This document shows, in pieces, positions 1-6,754 of a stretch of 64,000 bases of DNA. Both the position numbers and the translations under genes were made by a program. Positions within the stretch are counted from its first letter, which is position 1. Each line of letters starts with the position of its first letter. Source of the stretch: Opitutia bacterium ISCC 52 (lineage in GTDB: Bacteria; Verrucomicrobiota; Verrucomicrobiia; Opitutales; UBA2995); assembly GCA_014529675.2 (NCBI GenBank), contig CP076040.1, forward strand, positions 4,553,501 to 4,617,500, read 5' to 3'. The notes under the pieces are model-generated. The model worked only from the letters and a program-made list of their open reading frames with translations. It made no database searches and was not told the DNA's origin.

Positions 1-526
1 AGTTCTGTAGAATCACGTAGACCAAAATCCCGGTCACTGAAACATACATCCAGATTGGGAAGGTCCATTTGGCCATCCGTTTGTGCTTTTCATAGAACTT
101 ATTGATCGCGAACCACAGGGTCAGGAGAATCAAGGGCACTACGACTACCGAAAGCAAAATATGGGAAATTAAGATGAAGAAGTAGATGGGCCGAATGAAC
201 CCCTCAGCGAGAAACTTCGTATCCCCATGATAGTGATGGTAGATGATATAGCAGACCAGAAACAGAGCCGAAGACACGGTGGCAGAAATCATCATACCGA
301 TGTGAATGCGTTTCAGCCCCCGCTTGATCGCAACAATCCCGACTCCCAGGCAACATGCGGAAACCGCATTTAGTCCTGCAAAGATGGTCGGTAACTTCAG
401 AAACCAATCTCCTTCAGCCTTACCGGGGGTCTTGAAATAAATCAGCCAGAAGAGGAAAGCGAGGATGGCCGCGCTTATTCCAATGGCTGGAGCAATTGCT
501 TTGTTGGACTGGGTTTCGTTTGCCAT
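1..526 (-). CDS. DUF420 family membrane protein (3' end cut by window)
   Basis: The reading frame starts at an ATG at 526 and runs off the left edge, so the C-terminus is missing. The visible 175 residues contain at least four hydrophobic segments. They show the histidine-rich pattern typical of DUF420 proteins: a His after KRI, a YHHYHG cluster, a His in the third helix, an EKHKR stretch before a helix, and the closing YVSVTG motif. DUF420 proteins are inner-membrane proteins often found near cytochrome oxidase genes and suspected to act in haem-copper oxidase assembly; that role is family knowledge and nothing in this window proves it. The start is only 5 bases after the trpE(G) stop, so the gene is probably cotranscribed with trpE(G) and would share its attenuator. 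The family call is from motif recall. Confidence 0.8.
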   Translation of the reverse strand, partial: MANETQSNKAIAPAIGISAAILAFLFWLIYFKTPGKAEGDWFLKLPTIFAGLNAVSACCLGVGIVAIKRGLKRIHIGMMISATVSSALFLVCYIIYHHYHGDTKFLAEGFIRPIYFFILISHILLSVVVVPLILLTLWFAINKFYEKHKRMAKWTFPIWMYVSVTGILVYVILQN

Positions 527-531
527 AATTT

Positions 532-2667
532 CTATTTCAGAGAACTAAGCACATTATGGATGAGCTTCAACCCCAGGTGGCCCCTTAAGGTAAGAATCGA
601 CTCCGGATGGAATTGGACCGCAGCGTAGGGCAGCTCCTTGTGTTGAATCGCCATGATGGTTCCGTCTTCTGTTTCAGCCGTAACTCCCAGGCAATCAGGA
701 AGTGCATCCCTGTCTGCATAAATGGAGTGATAGCGACCTGCTCGGAAGGACTCTGGAAAACCATCGAACACTCCGCTCTGGCGATTGGTCACATCGGATG
801 GCTTTCCATGCATGGGATAGTCCAGCAGTTTCAACTCACCACCAAATGCCTGCACCATACCTTGCAACCCCAGGCAGACTCCAAAGCAGGGAATACCTTT
901 GTCTACGCAGTACTTCACCACGGTTGGTACATTGAACTCCTCTGGTGTTCCCGGTCCTGGTGAAATGAAAACAAGGTCAGGATTGAATTCGTCAATCTTC
1001 TCTAATGGGAAGCCTGCCCGGATGGTAATCACTTCGGCCTGAGCCTGACGAAAATAATTCGCCAGGGTATGCACAAAGGAATCCTGGTTATCGACAAAGA
1101 ACACCCTTGGTTGGAAGCCATCGCGATGAGGCACTTGGAATCCCAGGTCTTTGGTTCGTGTTTTGCCTGCGAGTACATCTAGAAAGGCTGATGCCTTAGT
1201 TCGGCATTCACGATCTTCTGCTTCAGGATCCGAGTCACAAAGCAGGGTCGCCCCGACGCGAAACTTTGCCAGTCCTTCTTTCAAATGAATGGTCCTGATG
1301 GTGATGCCGGTATTCATATCGCCATTGAAGCCGATGAATCCAACCGCACCTCCGTACCATTCACGCGGCGAGTTTTCCAGATCTTCAATCATCTGCATGG
1401 CCGCTGGCTTCGGAGCCCCGGTCAAAGTGCAGGCCCACATGTGAGAGAGGAGGGCATCGAACGCATCATAATCGTCCAACAGCTCCCCATCAACATGATC
1501 CACTGTATGAAACAAGCGTGAATAAGCTTCAATCAGCCGGCGCCCGACAACCTGAACAGAGCCAGGTTTGCAAACGCGGGATTTGTCGTTGCGATCTACA
1601 TCGGTGCACATCGTAAGTTCGGCTTCGTCCTTCTTGGAGGTCATCAGCTCAAGAATGCGTTCCGCATCTTCGATGGCATCATTACCTCGAGGAGCCGTGC
1701 CTGAGATCGGGCAGGTTTCTACCCGACTACCACGTACTCGAACAAACATCTCTGGAGACGCACCCACCAGTTGCTCATCGCCCAGGTTGATTAGAAACTC
1801 ATAGGGGCTCGGATTCACCTTGCGAATCTTGTCGAACAACTCTCGAGGAGTGTCCAAACAACCGGACGTAAACACCTGACTCAGTACGACCTCAAAGAAG
1901 TCACCTTTTTTGGTTCCTTCGATGATCTTATCTACCTTCTCAGCATATTCGCCTGGATGGTTATCGCTTTCGATTTCCTTAGACTGTCTTTCTGGCAGAG
2001 GAAAATGCTTTCCTGCCCGATCCAATCCCTGGGTATTGTGAGTGCCCATGTGGAAGTCATAGTTTCTCACCTCAGCATTTTCCTTGCGGTGGTCTACTAT
2101 AAACAGCTGGTCGGGCAAAAACAGGTGAGCGTCCGCATAGTTGTACGGCCGCTCGTGTTTGAGCTCAATCGGTTCAAACTGGAAAACCAGGTCGTAACCA
2201 AACGAACCAAAAAAACCAATGTATGGATCTTGATCAGACCCGAAGAAACTTCGGATCGAACGCAGCATGGAGAAAAGCCCCGGTTGTTTGCTTCGCTCTT
2301 CCTCCGGAAAATAATCCGGCATAGGTACCAGTTCACCGGTAATAGATTCAGGACCGACATTCATAGATTCAATGTAATCCTGGCCTTCGATGGCCTTCTG
2401 AATCATGGGGAGAATACGTTTGCCCCGTTCGTTGAGTGCATTGATCTCAAACTTCCGGTGTCGACCGATAATCTCAAGAGGAGGTCGGATAAATCCAATA
2501 TCCCAACGGCTATACCGACCCGGGTATTCGTAGCCGCTGCAAAACAGCGCTCCCTGGTTGTGGTCAATAGCATCAAACGCATCGTTCAACGCCTCAGAAT
2601 AGGGAGTGGATTCGACCTCGCAAATGACGGTCGCTCCTCCTGGGGTTTGGTATTCGATCTTAGACAT
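532..2667 (-). CDS. trpEG: Anthranilate synthase, fused TrpE and TrpG
   Basis: This 711-residue protein makes anthranilate from chorismate and glutamine, the first committed step of tryptophan synthesis. The N-terminal ~500 residues are the chorismate-binding TrpE part, with the ISGTAPRG region and the GGAVGFIGFNGDMNTGITIRT-type signature near its end. The C-terminal ~190 residues are a class I glutamine amidotransferase with the catalytic Cys in FGVCLGLQG and the His/Glu pair in VQFHPES. The single-chain TrpE(G) form is known from rhizobia and other scattered bacteria, and its length matches those proteins. The gene follows a trp leader peptide and two terminator hairpins, so transcription attenuation is expected. 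The DUF420 gene follows after 5 bases. Confidence 0.95.
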   Translation of the reverse strand: MSKIEYQTPGGATVICEVESTPYSEALNDAFDAIDHNQGALFCSGYEYPGRYSRWDIGFIRPPLEIIGRHRKFEINALNERGKRILPMIQKAIEGQDYIESMNVGPESITGELVPMPDYFPEEERSKQPGLFSMLRSIRSFFGSDQDPYIGFFGSFGYDLVFQFEPIELKHERPYNYADAHLFLPDQLFIVDHRKENAEVRNYDFHMGTHNTQGLDRAGKHFPLPERQSKEIESDNHPGEYAEKVDKIIEGTKKGDFFEVVLSQVFTSGCLDTPRELFDKIRKVNPSPYEFLINLGDEQLVGASPEMFVRVRGSRVETCPISGTAPRGNDAIEDAERILELMTSKKDEAELTMCTDVDRNDKSRVCKPGSVQVVGRRLIEAYSRLFHTVDHVDGELLDDYDAFDALLSHMWACTLTGAPKPAAMQMIEDLENSPREWYGGAVGFIGFNGDMNTGITIRTIHLKEGLAKFRVGATLLCDSDPEAEDRECRTKASAFLDVLAGKTRTKDLGFQVPHRDGFQPRVFFVDNQDSFVHTLANYFRQAQAEVITIRAGFPLEKIDEFNPDLVFISPGPGTPEEFNVPTVVKYCVDKGIPCFGVCLGLQGMVQAFGGELKLLDYPMHGKPSDVTNRQSGVFDGFPESFRAGRYHSIYADRDALPDCLGVTAETEDGTIMAIQHKELPYAAVQFHPESILTLRGHLGLKLIHNVLSSLK

Positions 2668-2716
2668 TAGAATTAAAGGGCTGTATGGTTATGGGTGAAA
2701 TTTGAAATTGGAAAAT

Positions 2717-2749
2717 AAAAAAAGCCGCGGACTTGAAACCACGGCTTGG
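2717..2749 (-). terminator. Second hairpin terminator of the trpE(G) leader
   Basis: Read on the minus strand, a nine-pair stem (2739-2747 with 2722-2730, one G-U pair) with an eight-base loop is followed by a run of seven U (2717-2723). This is a textbook intrinsic terminator. It lies between the first leader terminator and the trpE(G) start at 2667, so transcripts must pass both to reach the gene. Its left arm contains CCGTG, which is complementary to CACGG in the descending arm and loop of the first hairpin, so the two structures may be coupled (inference). Confidence 0.8.
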
Positions 2750-2754
2750 GAAAT

Positions 2755-2785
2755 AAAAAACGCGGTCCGTGACAAAGGAACCGCG
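2755..2785 (-). terminator. Attenuator terminator (3:4 hairpin) of trpE(G)
   Basis: On the minus strand CGCGGTTC (2785-2778) pairs with GGACCGCG (2768-2761), an eight-pair stem, followed by six U (2760-2755). The same GGACCG sequence occurs once more, just upstream at 2811-2806, overlapping the stop codon of the leader peptide. That copy can pair with CGGTTC of the ascending arm instead, giving an antiterminator. The arrangement is what a Trp-codon attenuator needs: a ribosome stalled at the Trp codons frees the upstream copy, and a ribosome that reaches the stop codon covers it and lets the terminator form. Confidence 0.85.
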
Positions 2786-2805
2786 CAAAGAATAAGTGTA
2801 ATGAA

Positions 2806-2831
2806 CGGTCCTAATTAAAAGACCACCACCA
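2806..2831 (-). promoter_or_regulatory. Trp-codon stall site and antiterminator segment
   Basis: Three consecutive TGG codons lie at 2831-2823 on the minus strand, seven codons after the internal ATG of the leader peptide's end region and four codons before its stop at 2813-2811. GGTC at 2824-2821 can pair with GACC at 2810-2807, and GGACCG at 2811-2806 can alternatively pair with CGGTTC at 2783-2778. These are the segment 1:2 and 2:3 pairings of a classical amino-acid attenuator. The pairings were read by eye; no folding was run. Confidence 0.75.
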
Positions 2832-2915
2832 ACTTTTGCTCATTGCGAAGCAGGAAACAACCAATGCGAAAATCGCTTTGGGTGCTTTGCTGGAATGAAT
2901 CTGTTGATGTTTCAT
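2811..2915 (-). CDS. trpL: trp operon leader peptide with WWW
   Basis: A 34-residue open frame begins at ATG 2915-2913, preceded by GGAG about ten bases upstream as a plausible ribosome binding site. It ends SKSWWWSFN before a TAG at 2813-2811. Three tandem Trp codons next to the end of a short peptide, directly upstream of terminator hairpins and of trpE(G), identify a regulatory leader peptide whose translation reports charged tRNA-Trp levels. The same design, with three tandem Trp codons, is established for trpE(G) of Sinorhizobium meliloti. The frame is also open further upstream (to 3056), but the ATG at 2915 has the better ribosome binding site and the usual leader-peptide length. Confidence 0.85.
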   Translation of the reverse strand: MKHQQIHSSKAPKAIFALVVSCFAMSKSWWWSFN

Positions 2916-3164
2916 GGTTTCCGTTCTCCGTCTCTGGTACCCAATTGTCAAGCACGGAGCTTCTGGCTGGGACCTGCATTGAGTAGAGGTGAACCGGCAT
3001 CTTGCCTGTTTATTCATTAGGCAATTAAGCTCGCTGCGTCCCTGAAGGTTTTCCAATTAGTTCGATTACAAGGCCTTATACTCCTGCCACCTGTTTGCCA
3101 TTTGTACATTTGCGTTGATTTTATAGCAACAATTTGGCTTAAAGAAACAGCTTAACCCTAATAT

Positions 3165-3893
3165 ATGCTACCTGCGCAACCTAATCGTAGTTTAATGGAC
3201 GGCATTCGTTGCCTCCAAATTTTGTCGACCATCCCAGGCCCGATCGGGGCTCGCGAACTCGCCAGGCGCCTGGATATGGAAACTACGCGGGCTCATCGAC
3301 TGCTCAAGACCCTCGCTCACATGGGTATGGCGCGCCAGAATCGACACGCGAAATACATGCCAGGACCTGCGATGCACGTGCTAGCAGCACAGAGCTTGTA
3401 TGCTTCGGGTCTGATTGGAAATTCGACCAAGCCACTGCGTGAACTTCATCGGAAGGTGGGTCTCATTACCGCTTTCGGTATGCTCTGGGAGCGAAATTGC
3501 TATTATCTTTATCACCTCATGCCTGGTATGTCGGCGGAAGAAGCGGTTGGGCGAATGCGTTTGCAACCAGCGACCCAATCGGGAATCGGCATGATGATCT
3601 TGTCCAAGAAAACCGATGATGAAGTGCGAGAGCTTTATGAGGGTGTAGATGATATTCCTTCTTATATGGGAGGGGTAGAAATGGTGATCGAGGATCTTCA
3701 CCGCATACGCAAATTAGGTTACGCCTTTGTGGAAACCCATTCAGAGACCGCCGAAGTCTCACTCGCAGCTATGTGCCCAAATAGCTTATACACTAGTGTT
3801 GCCGTCGCCGGTTCATTCGATGAGTCAAGGATTCCGGAGCTCAAAGCCTGCATTGACCAAGCATTAGAAGAGATCTTTCCGGTAGCACCGTAA
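3165..3893 (+). CDS. IclR family transcriptional regulator
   Basis: This 242-residue protein has an N-terminal winged helix-turn-helix (about residues 10-70, with GARELARRLDMETTRAHRLL as the recognition region) and a C-terminal IclR effector-binding domain (about 85-240). The end of the effector domain shows the usual pattern SLAAM...SVAVAGSFDESRIPE. IclR proteins control catabolic operons by binding small carboxylates or sugars, but no adjacent catabolic gene points to a ligand. The gene is divergent from the trp leader, about 250 bases away, and followed by an OsmC-like gene. Whether it regulates either neighbour cannot be read from the sequence. Length is near the family norm of ~250. Confidence 0.9.
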   Translation: MLPAQPNRSLMDGIRCLQILSTIPGPIGARELARRLDMETTRAHRLLKTLAHMGMARQNRHAKYMPGPAMHVLAAQSLYASGLIGNSTKPLRELHRKVGLITAFGMLWERNCYYLYHLMPGMSAEEAVGRMRLQPATQSGIGMMILSKKTDDEVRELYEGVDDIPSYMGGVEMVIEDLHRIRKLGYAFVETHSETAEVSLAAMCPNSLYTSVAVAGSFDESRIPELKACIDQALEEIFPVAP

Positions 3894-4039
3894 TCCAGAG
3901 TATTCAGTAAGCAGGTAACTGTGGTCAGTATTTGATTGAGGTCGCATCGCATTGTCGAGGCGAGCGATGTCACAAGGTCAAATATCCCTCGTCCTTCGTC
4001 CCTTGCCACACATCCCATTTCTCCTTCAATCTCTGGCCT

Positions 4040-4447
4040 ATGGTTGAAATGAATTTGGAATACACGGGCGACTTGCGAGCACTTGCCACTCACGGTCCCT
4101 CCGGCACGGTTATCCAAACCGATGCTCCCACGGACAACATGGGGAAAGGTGAGTCCTTCTCCCCAACAGATCTCTGCGGGGCTGCACTCGCCTCCTGCAT
4201 ACTGACCACTATTAGTATTAAAGGACAAAACAAAGGCTGGGACCTAAAAGGAGCTACGGCCAAGGTTCAGAAAATCATGTCCGACGATCTCCCTCGTCGA
4301 ATCTCGCAGCTCAATGTCGACATCGAAATCCCTAATCAATTTTCCGAAGACGATAAACAAGAGATGCGTCACATAGCCGATACCTGTCCGGTTAACCAGA
4401 GTTTGAATCCGGATATTCAGGTGAATCTGAAGTTGGAGTGGGTTTAA
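4040..4447 (+). CDS. OsmC-like peroxidase/redox protein
   Basis: A protein of 135 residues if started at ATG 4040; the frame is open upstream to 3932, but that extension has no OsmC similarity. It carries the two conserved cysteines of the OsmC/Ohr fold, Cys53 in ALASC and Cys116 in ADTCPVN, which act as the thiol pair that reduces organic hydroperoxides in characterised members. The sequence resembles the small YhfA-type subgroup rather than Ohr. It is cytoplasmic, with no signal peptide. It is separated from the IclR gene by ~146 bases with no clear terminator, so cotranscription is possible. A second possible start, ATG 4049, would lose only three residues. Confidence 0.85.
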   Translation: MVEMNLEYTGDLRALATHGPSGTVIQTDAPTDNMGKGESFSPTDLCGAALASCILTTISIKGQNKGWDLKGATAKVQKIMSDDLPRRISQLNVDIEIPNQFSEDDKQEMRHIADTCPVNQSLNPDIQVNLKLEWV

Positions 4448-4462
4448 GGGTTACTGGAAGGT

Positions 4463-5188
4463 TTATTCGTGAAGGTAACCAAATGAGGCTATCGTACCGC
4501 TTGAACTAATTCCGAAAACTTTTGCCTTCTTCTCGTTACTGAGCTGCACCGAAACGAATTGGGCAGCCGGCGAAATCTCCCTCGCGAACTGAATTTCCAG
4601 CTTCTCGGGCCTCGTATCCAAATTTTGGTGATGTAGTGCGGTTTGTAGGTATTCCATGTAGGCGGTGTTATTGACGTGTTGGTTGCCGTCGATGTCACCA
4701 TAGCGGAGGCTGATGCGTGTCTCCTGTGCGTCAGCCCCCGGTTTGGGTAACCGGAGTTTGTCAAGTTTATCGAAATAGACCTCATCGGGTCGCGTGAGGA
4801 AGTTGTCTTCGATTTCCTGTGGAAGGCGAGTAAGTGACTTGCTCTCCATGTTGATACAGAGCCACAGGGTAGAAACCTGTCCGATTAGTTCATCGCCCAC
4901 ATACAAACGAAAGTCCCGAAAGCCTTTGAAATGTTTCATTCCGCTTGCCCATGTTTTGATGAGTAAGACTTCGTCGAACTTTGGATAGCGCTCCAGCTTC
5001 ATTGCTACCCGGTTGAGAATCCAGGACTCACCTTTATCCTCCATGATCTGGGTTCCAATTTTCGCTTGGTTGGCGTGGTGAATAGCCGCTTCCTGGAGCA
5101 GTTTGAAAAGCGAACCCAGTTGAATGCGATGATTCCGATCGACCTGGAAATACCCGACGCGGTGGGTGAGCTCATAGATTTCGTCCAT
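4463..5188 (-). CDS. Acyl-ACP thioesterase (double hotdog)
   Basis: A 241-residue protein of the acyl-ACP thioesterase family (FatA/FatB-like bacterial branch, PF01643). It contains two hotdog repeats: residues ~1-130 with the long helix QEAAIHHANQ, and ~150-241 with the catalytic motif YGDIDGNQHVNN at 163-174, where Asn169 and His171 match the active-site Asn/His of plant FatA. The expected reaction is release of free fatty acids from acyl-ACP. It is transcribed away from OsmC (convergent, 15 bases apart). The next minus-strand gene upstream is a TesA-like esterase, so two lipid hydrolases sit side by side. Substrate chain length cannot be predicted. Confidence 0.88.
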   Translation of the reverse strand: MDEIYELTHRVGYFQVDRNHRIQLGSLFKLLQEAAIHHANQAKIGTQIMEDKGESWILNRVAMKLERYPKFDEVLLIKTWASGMKHFKGFRDFRLYVGDELIGQVSTLWLCINMESKSLTRLPQEIEDNFLTRPDEVYFDKLDKLRLPKPGADAQETRISLRYGDIDGNQHVNNTAYMEYLQTALHHQNLDTRPEKLEIQFAREISPAAQFVSVQLSNEKKAKVFGISSSGTIASFGYLHE

Positions 5189-5249
5189 ACCATATCAAAG
5201 TTTCAATCGCCTCTTAACGTGCAAGGTTTTTGTAATACTCCTTTGTTTT

Positions 5250-5280
5250 CTTCTGTTCAGAAATCTTTTTTCAACAGAAG
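5250..5280. repeat. Inverted repeat between the two thioesterase genes
   Basis: An eight-base perfect inverted repeat (5250-5257 with 5273-5280) with a 15-base spacer lies in the 177-base gap between tesA and the acyl-ACP thioesterase. On the minus strand the right-hand side is not followed by a clean U-run, so it is a poor terminator for tesA; it could be an operator for the thioesterase. Confidence 0.3.
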
Positions 5281-5365
5281 CAAACGAAGGGAACGAAGAA
5301 CCTACACAACTGCGAAATGTGGGAAACTTCCCTATCTGCTTGTACCGAATTCTTGGTAGGCGACG

Positions 5366-5998
5366 CTACTTCTCTAACAGCGGATCTAGATGCTCCCACA
5401 CCAAGTCGGCAATGATCGCATGGCCTTCGACGGTGGGATGGATCCCATCGGCCTGATTAAGATCTTCAATGCCACCCACGCCTTCCAAGATGAATGGGAT
5501 CAGATGAGCTCCCGTAGCTTGGGCAACTTTTTCGAAGGCGCTGCGAAAGGCTTCCGAATAATCAGGACCCAAATTGGGAGGGACCTGCATGCCGGCCAAA
5601 ACCAACTTAGCCTCAGGATACTTGCTTTTTACCTTCTCCAAAATGGCGGTGAGGTTCTTGCGAGTTGATTCCACCGGGTGGCCGCGTAGTCCGTCGTTGG
5701 CACCCAGTTCCAATACAAAAATATCCACGGGTCGATTAAGCAGCCAATTGGTCCGGGCAAGCCCGCCTGCAGACGTATCGCCACTCACCCCGGCATTCAT
5801 GACCGCGTAGTCGAAGCCTTCCTCATCGAGCTTCTCCTGAATCAAAGCGGGAAAAGCGCGATCATCGCCGATTCCATAACCAGCCGTGATACTATCTCCC
5901 ATAAACAGAATCGTTTTTGAAGTAGCTGTTAGAGCGGAACTACAAAGTAGTAACGTAATGAAAACGATGTGCGTTAGACTAAATTTGAAACCTTTCAC
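5366..5998 (-). CDS. tesA: Periplasmic SGNH/GDSL esterase, TesA-like
   Basis: A 210-residue protein with a Sec signal peptide (hydrophobic residues 11-24, likely cleavage near residue 25). The SGNH hydrolase blocks are complete: GDSITAGYG with nucleophile Ser36, the oxyanion Gly in NAGVSGDTSAGG, Asn in ELGANDGL, and the Asp184/His187 pair in DGIHP. It matches TesA (multifunctional acyl-CoA thioesterase I/protease I/lysophospholipase L1) and related arylesterases in length and motifs. It is divergent from an ABC exporter whose order matches E. coli tesA/ybbA-ybbP, which supports the TesA assignment. Mature activity would be periplasmic. Confidence 0.9.
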   Translation of the reverse strand: MKGFKFSLTHIVFITLLLCSSALTATSKTILFMGDSITAGYGIGDDRAFPALIQEKLDEEGFDYAVMNAGVSGDTSAGGLARTNWLLNRPVDIFVLELGANDGLRGHPVESTRKNLTAILEKVKSKYPEAKLVLAGMQVPPNLGPDYSEAFRSAFEKVAQATGAHLIPFILEGVGGIEDLNQADGIHPTVEGHAIIADLVWEHLDPLLEK

Positions 5999-6076
5999 TT
6001 TTGTTTCGGGACAGAGTCATCAAACATAGGTTCACTTTTTATCGTCTTTCCAGTTAATAAACTCAACGTAGCCCAT

Positions 6077-6754
6077 ATGAGCATCCTTCAGGTCCAAAAT
6101 GTATTTAAAACGTTCACCACGGAAAGTCATGAGGTGCCCGTCTTGCAGGATGTAAACCTGAGCATTGAAGCAGAGAGCAAATGCTCCATCCTTGGGCCAT
6201 CGGGAAGTGGGAAAACAACTCTCCTGGGATTGTGTGCTGGATTAGACCGTCCAACGAGTGGAAGTATCTATCTCAACGAACATGCCTTGCATGAATCGAG
6301 CGAAGATGACTTGGCCCAGATTCGTAACCTGGAGGTGGGCTTTGTTTTCCAGAACTTTCAACTGATCCCTTCCTTATCTGCCTTGGAAAATGTTTTGGTC
6401 CCGCTGGAGCTTCGGGGTGAATCCAGCAAGCAAGCTCGAGCGAAAGAGCTCCTATCACGAGTGGGCCTGGGCGATCGGTTTGATCATTTCCCAGTCCAGT
6501 TATCTGGCGGGGAGCAACAACGGGTGGCCTTGGCACGAGCCTTTATTCATCAGCCCTCCATTCTTTTTGCAGATGAGCCAACAGGCAATCTCGACGGAGA
6601 TACCAGTGGGATGGTTGAGGAACTTTTGTTTGATTTGAATAAAGAAGCAGGGACGACCCTGGTTCTGGTGACGCACAACCTGGATCTGGCGAGAAAGACT
6701 GATCAGATCTACCGGATTCATCAAGGAGCTGTGGAGGTTCTAGAAAACGTATGA
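6077..6754 (+). CDS. ybbA: ABC exporter ATPase, YbbA/LolD type
   Basis: A 225-residue ATP-binding subunit of the MacB/LolD class. Walker A is GPSGSGKTT, the signature motif is LSGGEQQRVALARAF, and Walker B is SILFADEPTGNLD, the NLD being typical of this class. The stop overlaps the start of the permease by four bases (ATGA), so the two are translationally coupled and form one transporter. Position next to tesA matches ybbA, for which the E. coli substrate is not firmly established. LolD was considered, but LolC/E partners are much shorter than the 866-residue permease here. Confidence 0.92.
   Translation: MSILQVQNVFKTFTTESHEVPVLQDVNLSIEAESKCSILGPSGSGKTTLLGLCAGLDRPTSGSIYLNEHALHESSEDDLAQIRNLEVGFVFQNFQLIPSLSALENVLVPLELRGESSKQARAKELLSRVGLGDRFDHFPVQLSGGEQQRVALARAFIHQPSILFADEPTGNLDGDTSGMVEELLFDLNKEAGTTLVLVTHNLDLARKTDQIYRIHQGAVEVLENV

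Noticed and set aside
1957-2670. 237-codon plus-strand frame opposite trpE(G)
   Set aside because: It is antisense to a clear gene, has no recognisable domain and no ribosome binding site.
2945-2950. TTGACA on the minus strand as the -35 box of the trp leader
   Set aside because: A matching -10 box would fall on the leader ribosome binding site about 30 bases before the ATG, leaving no room for the leader transcript.
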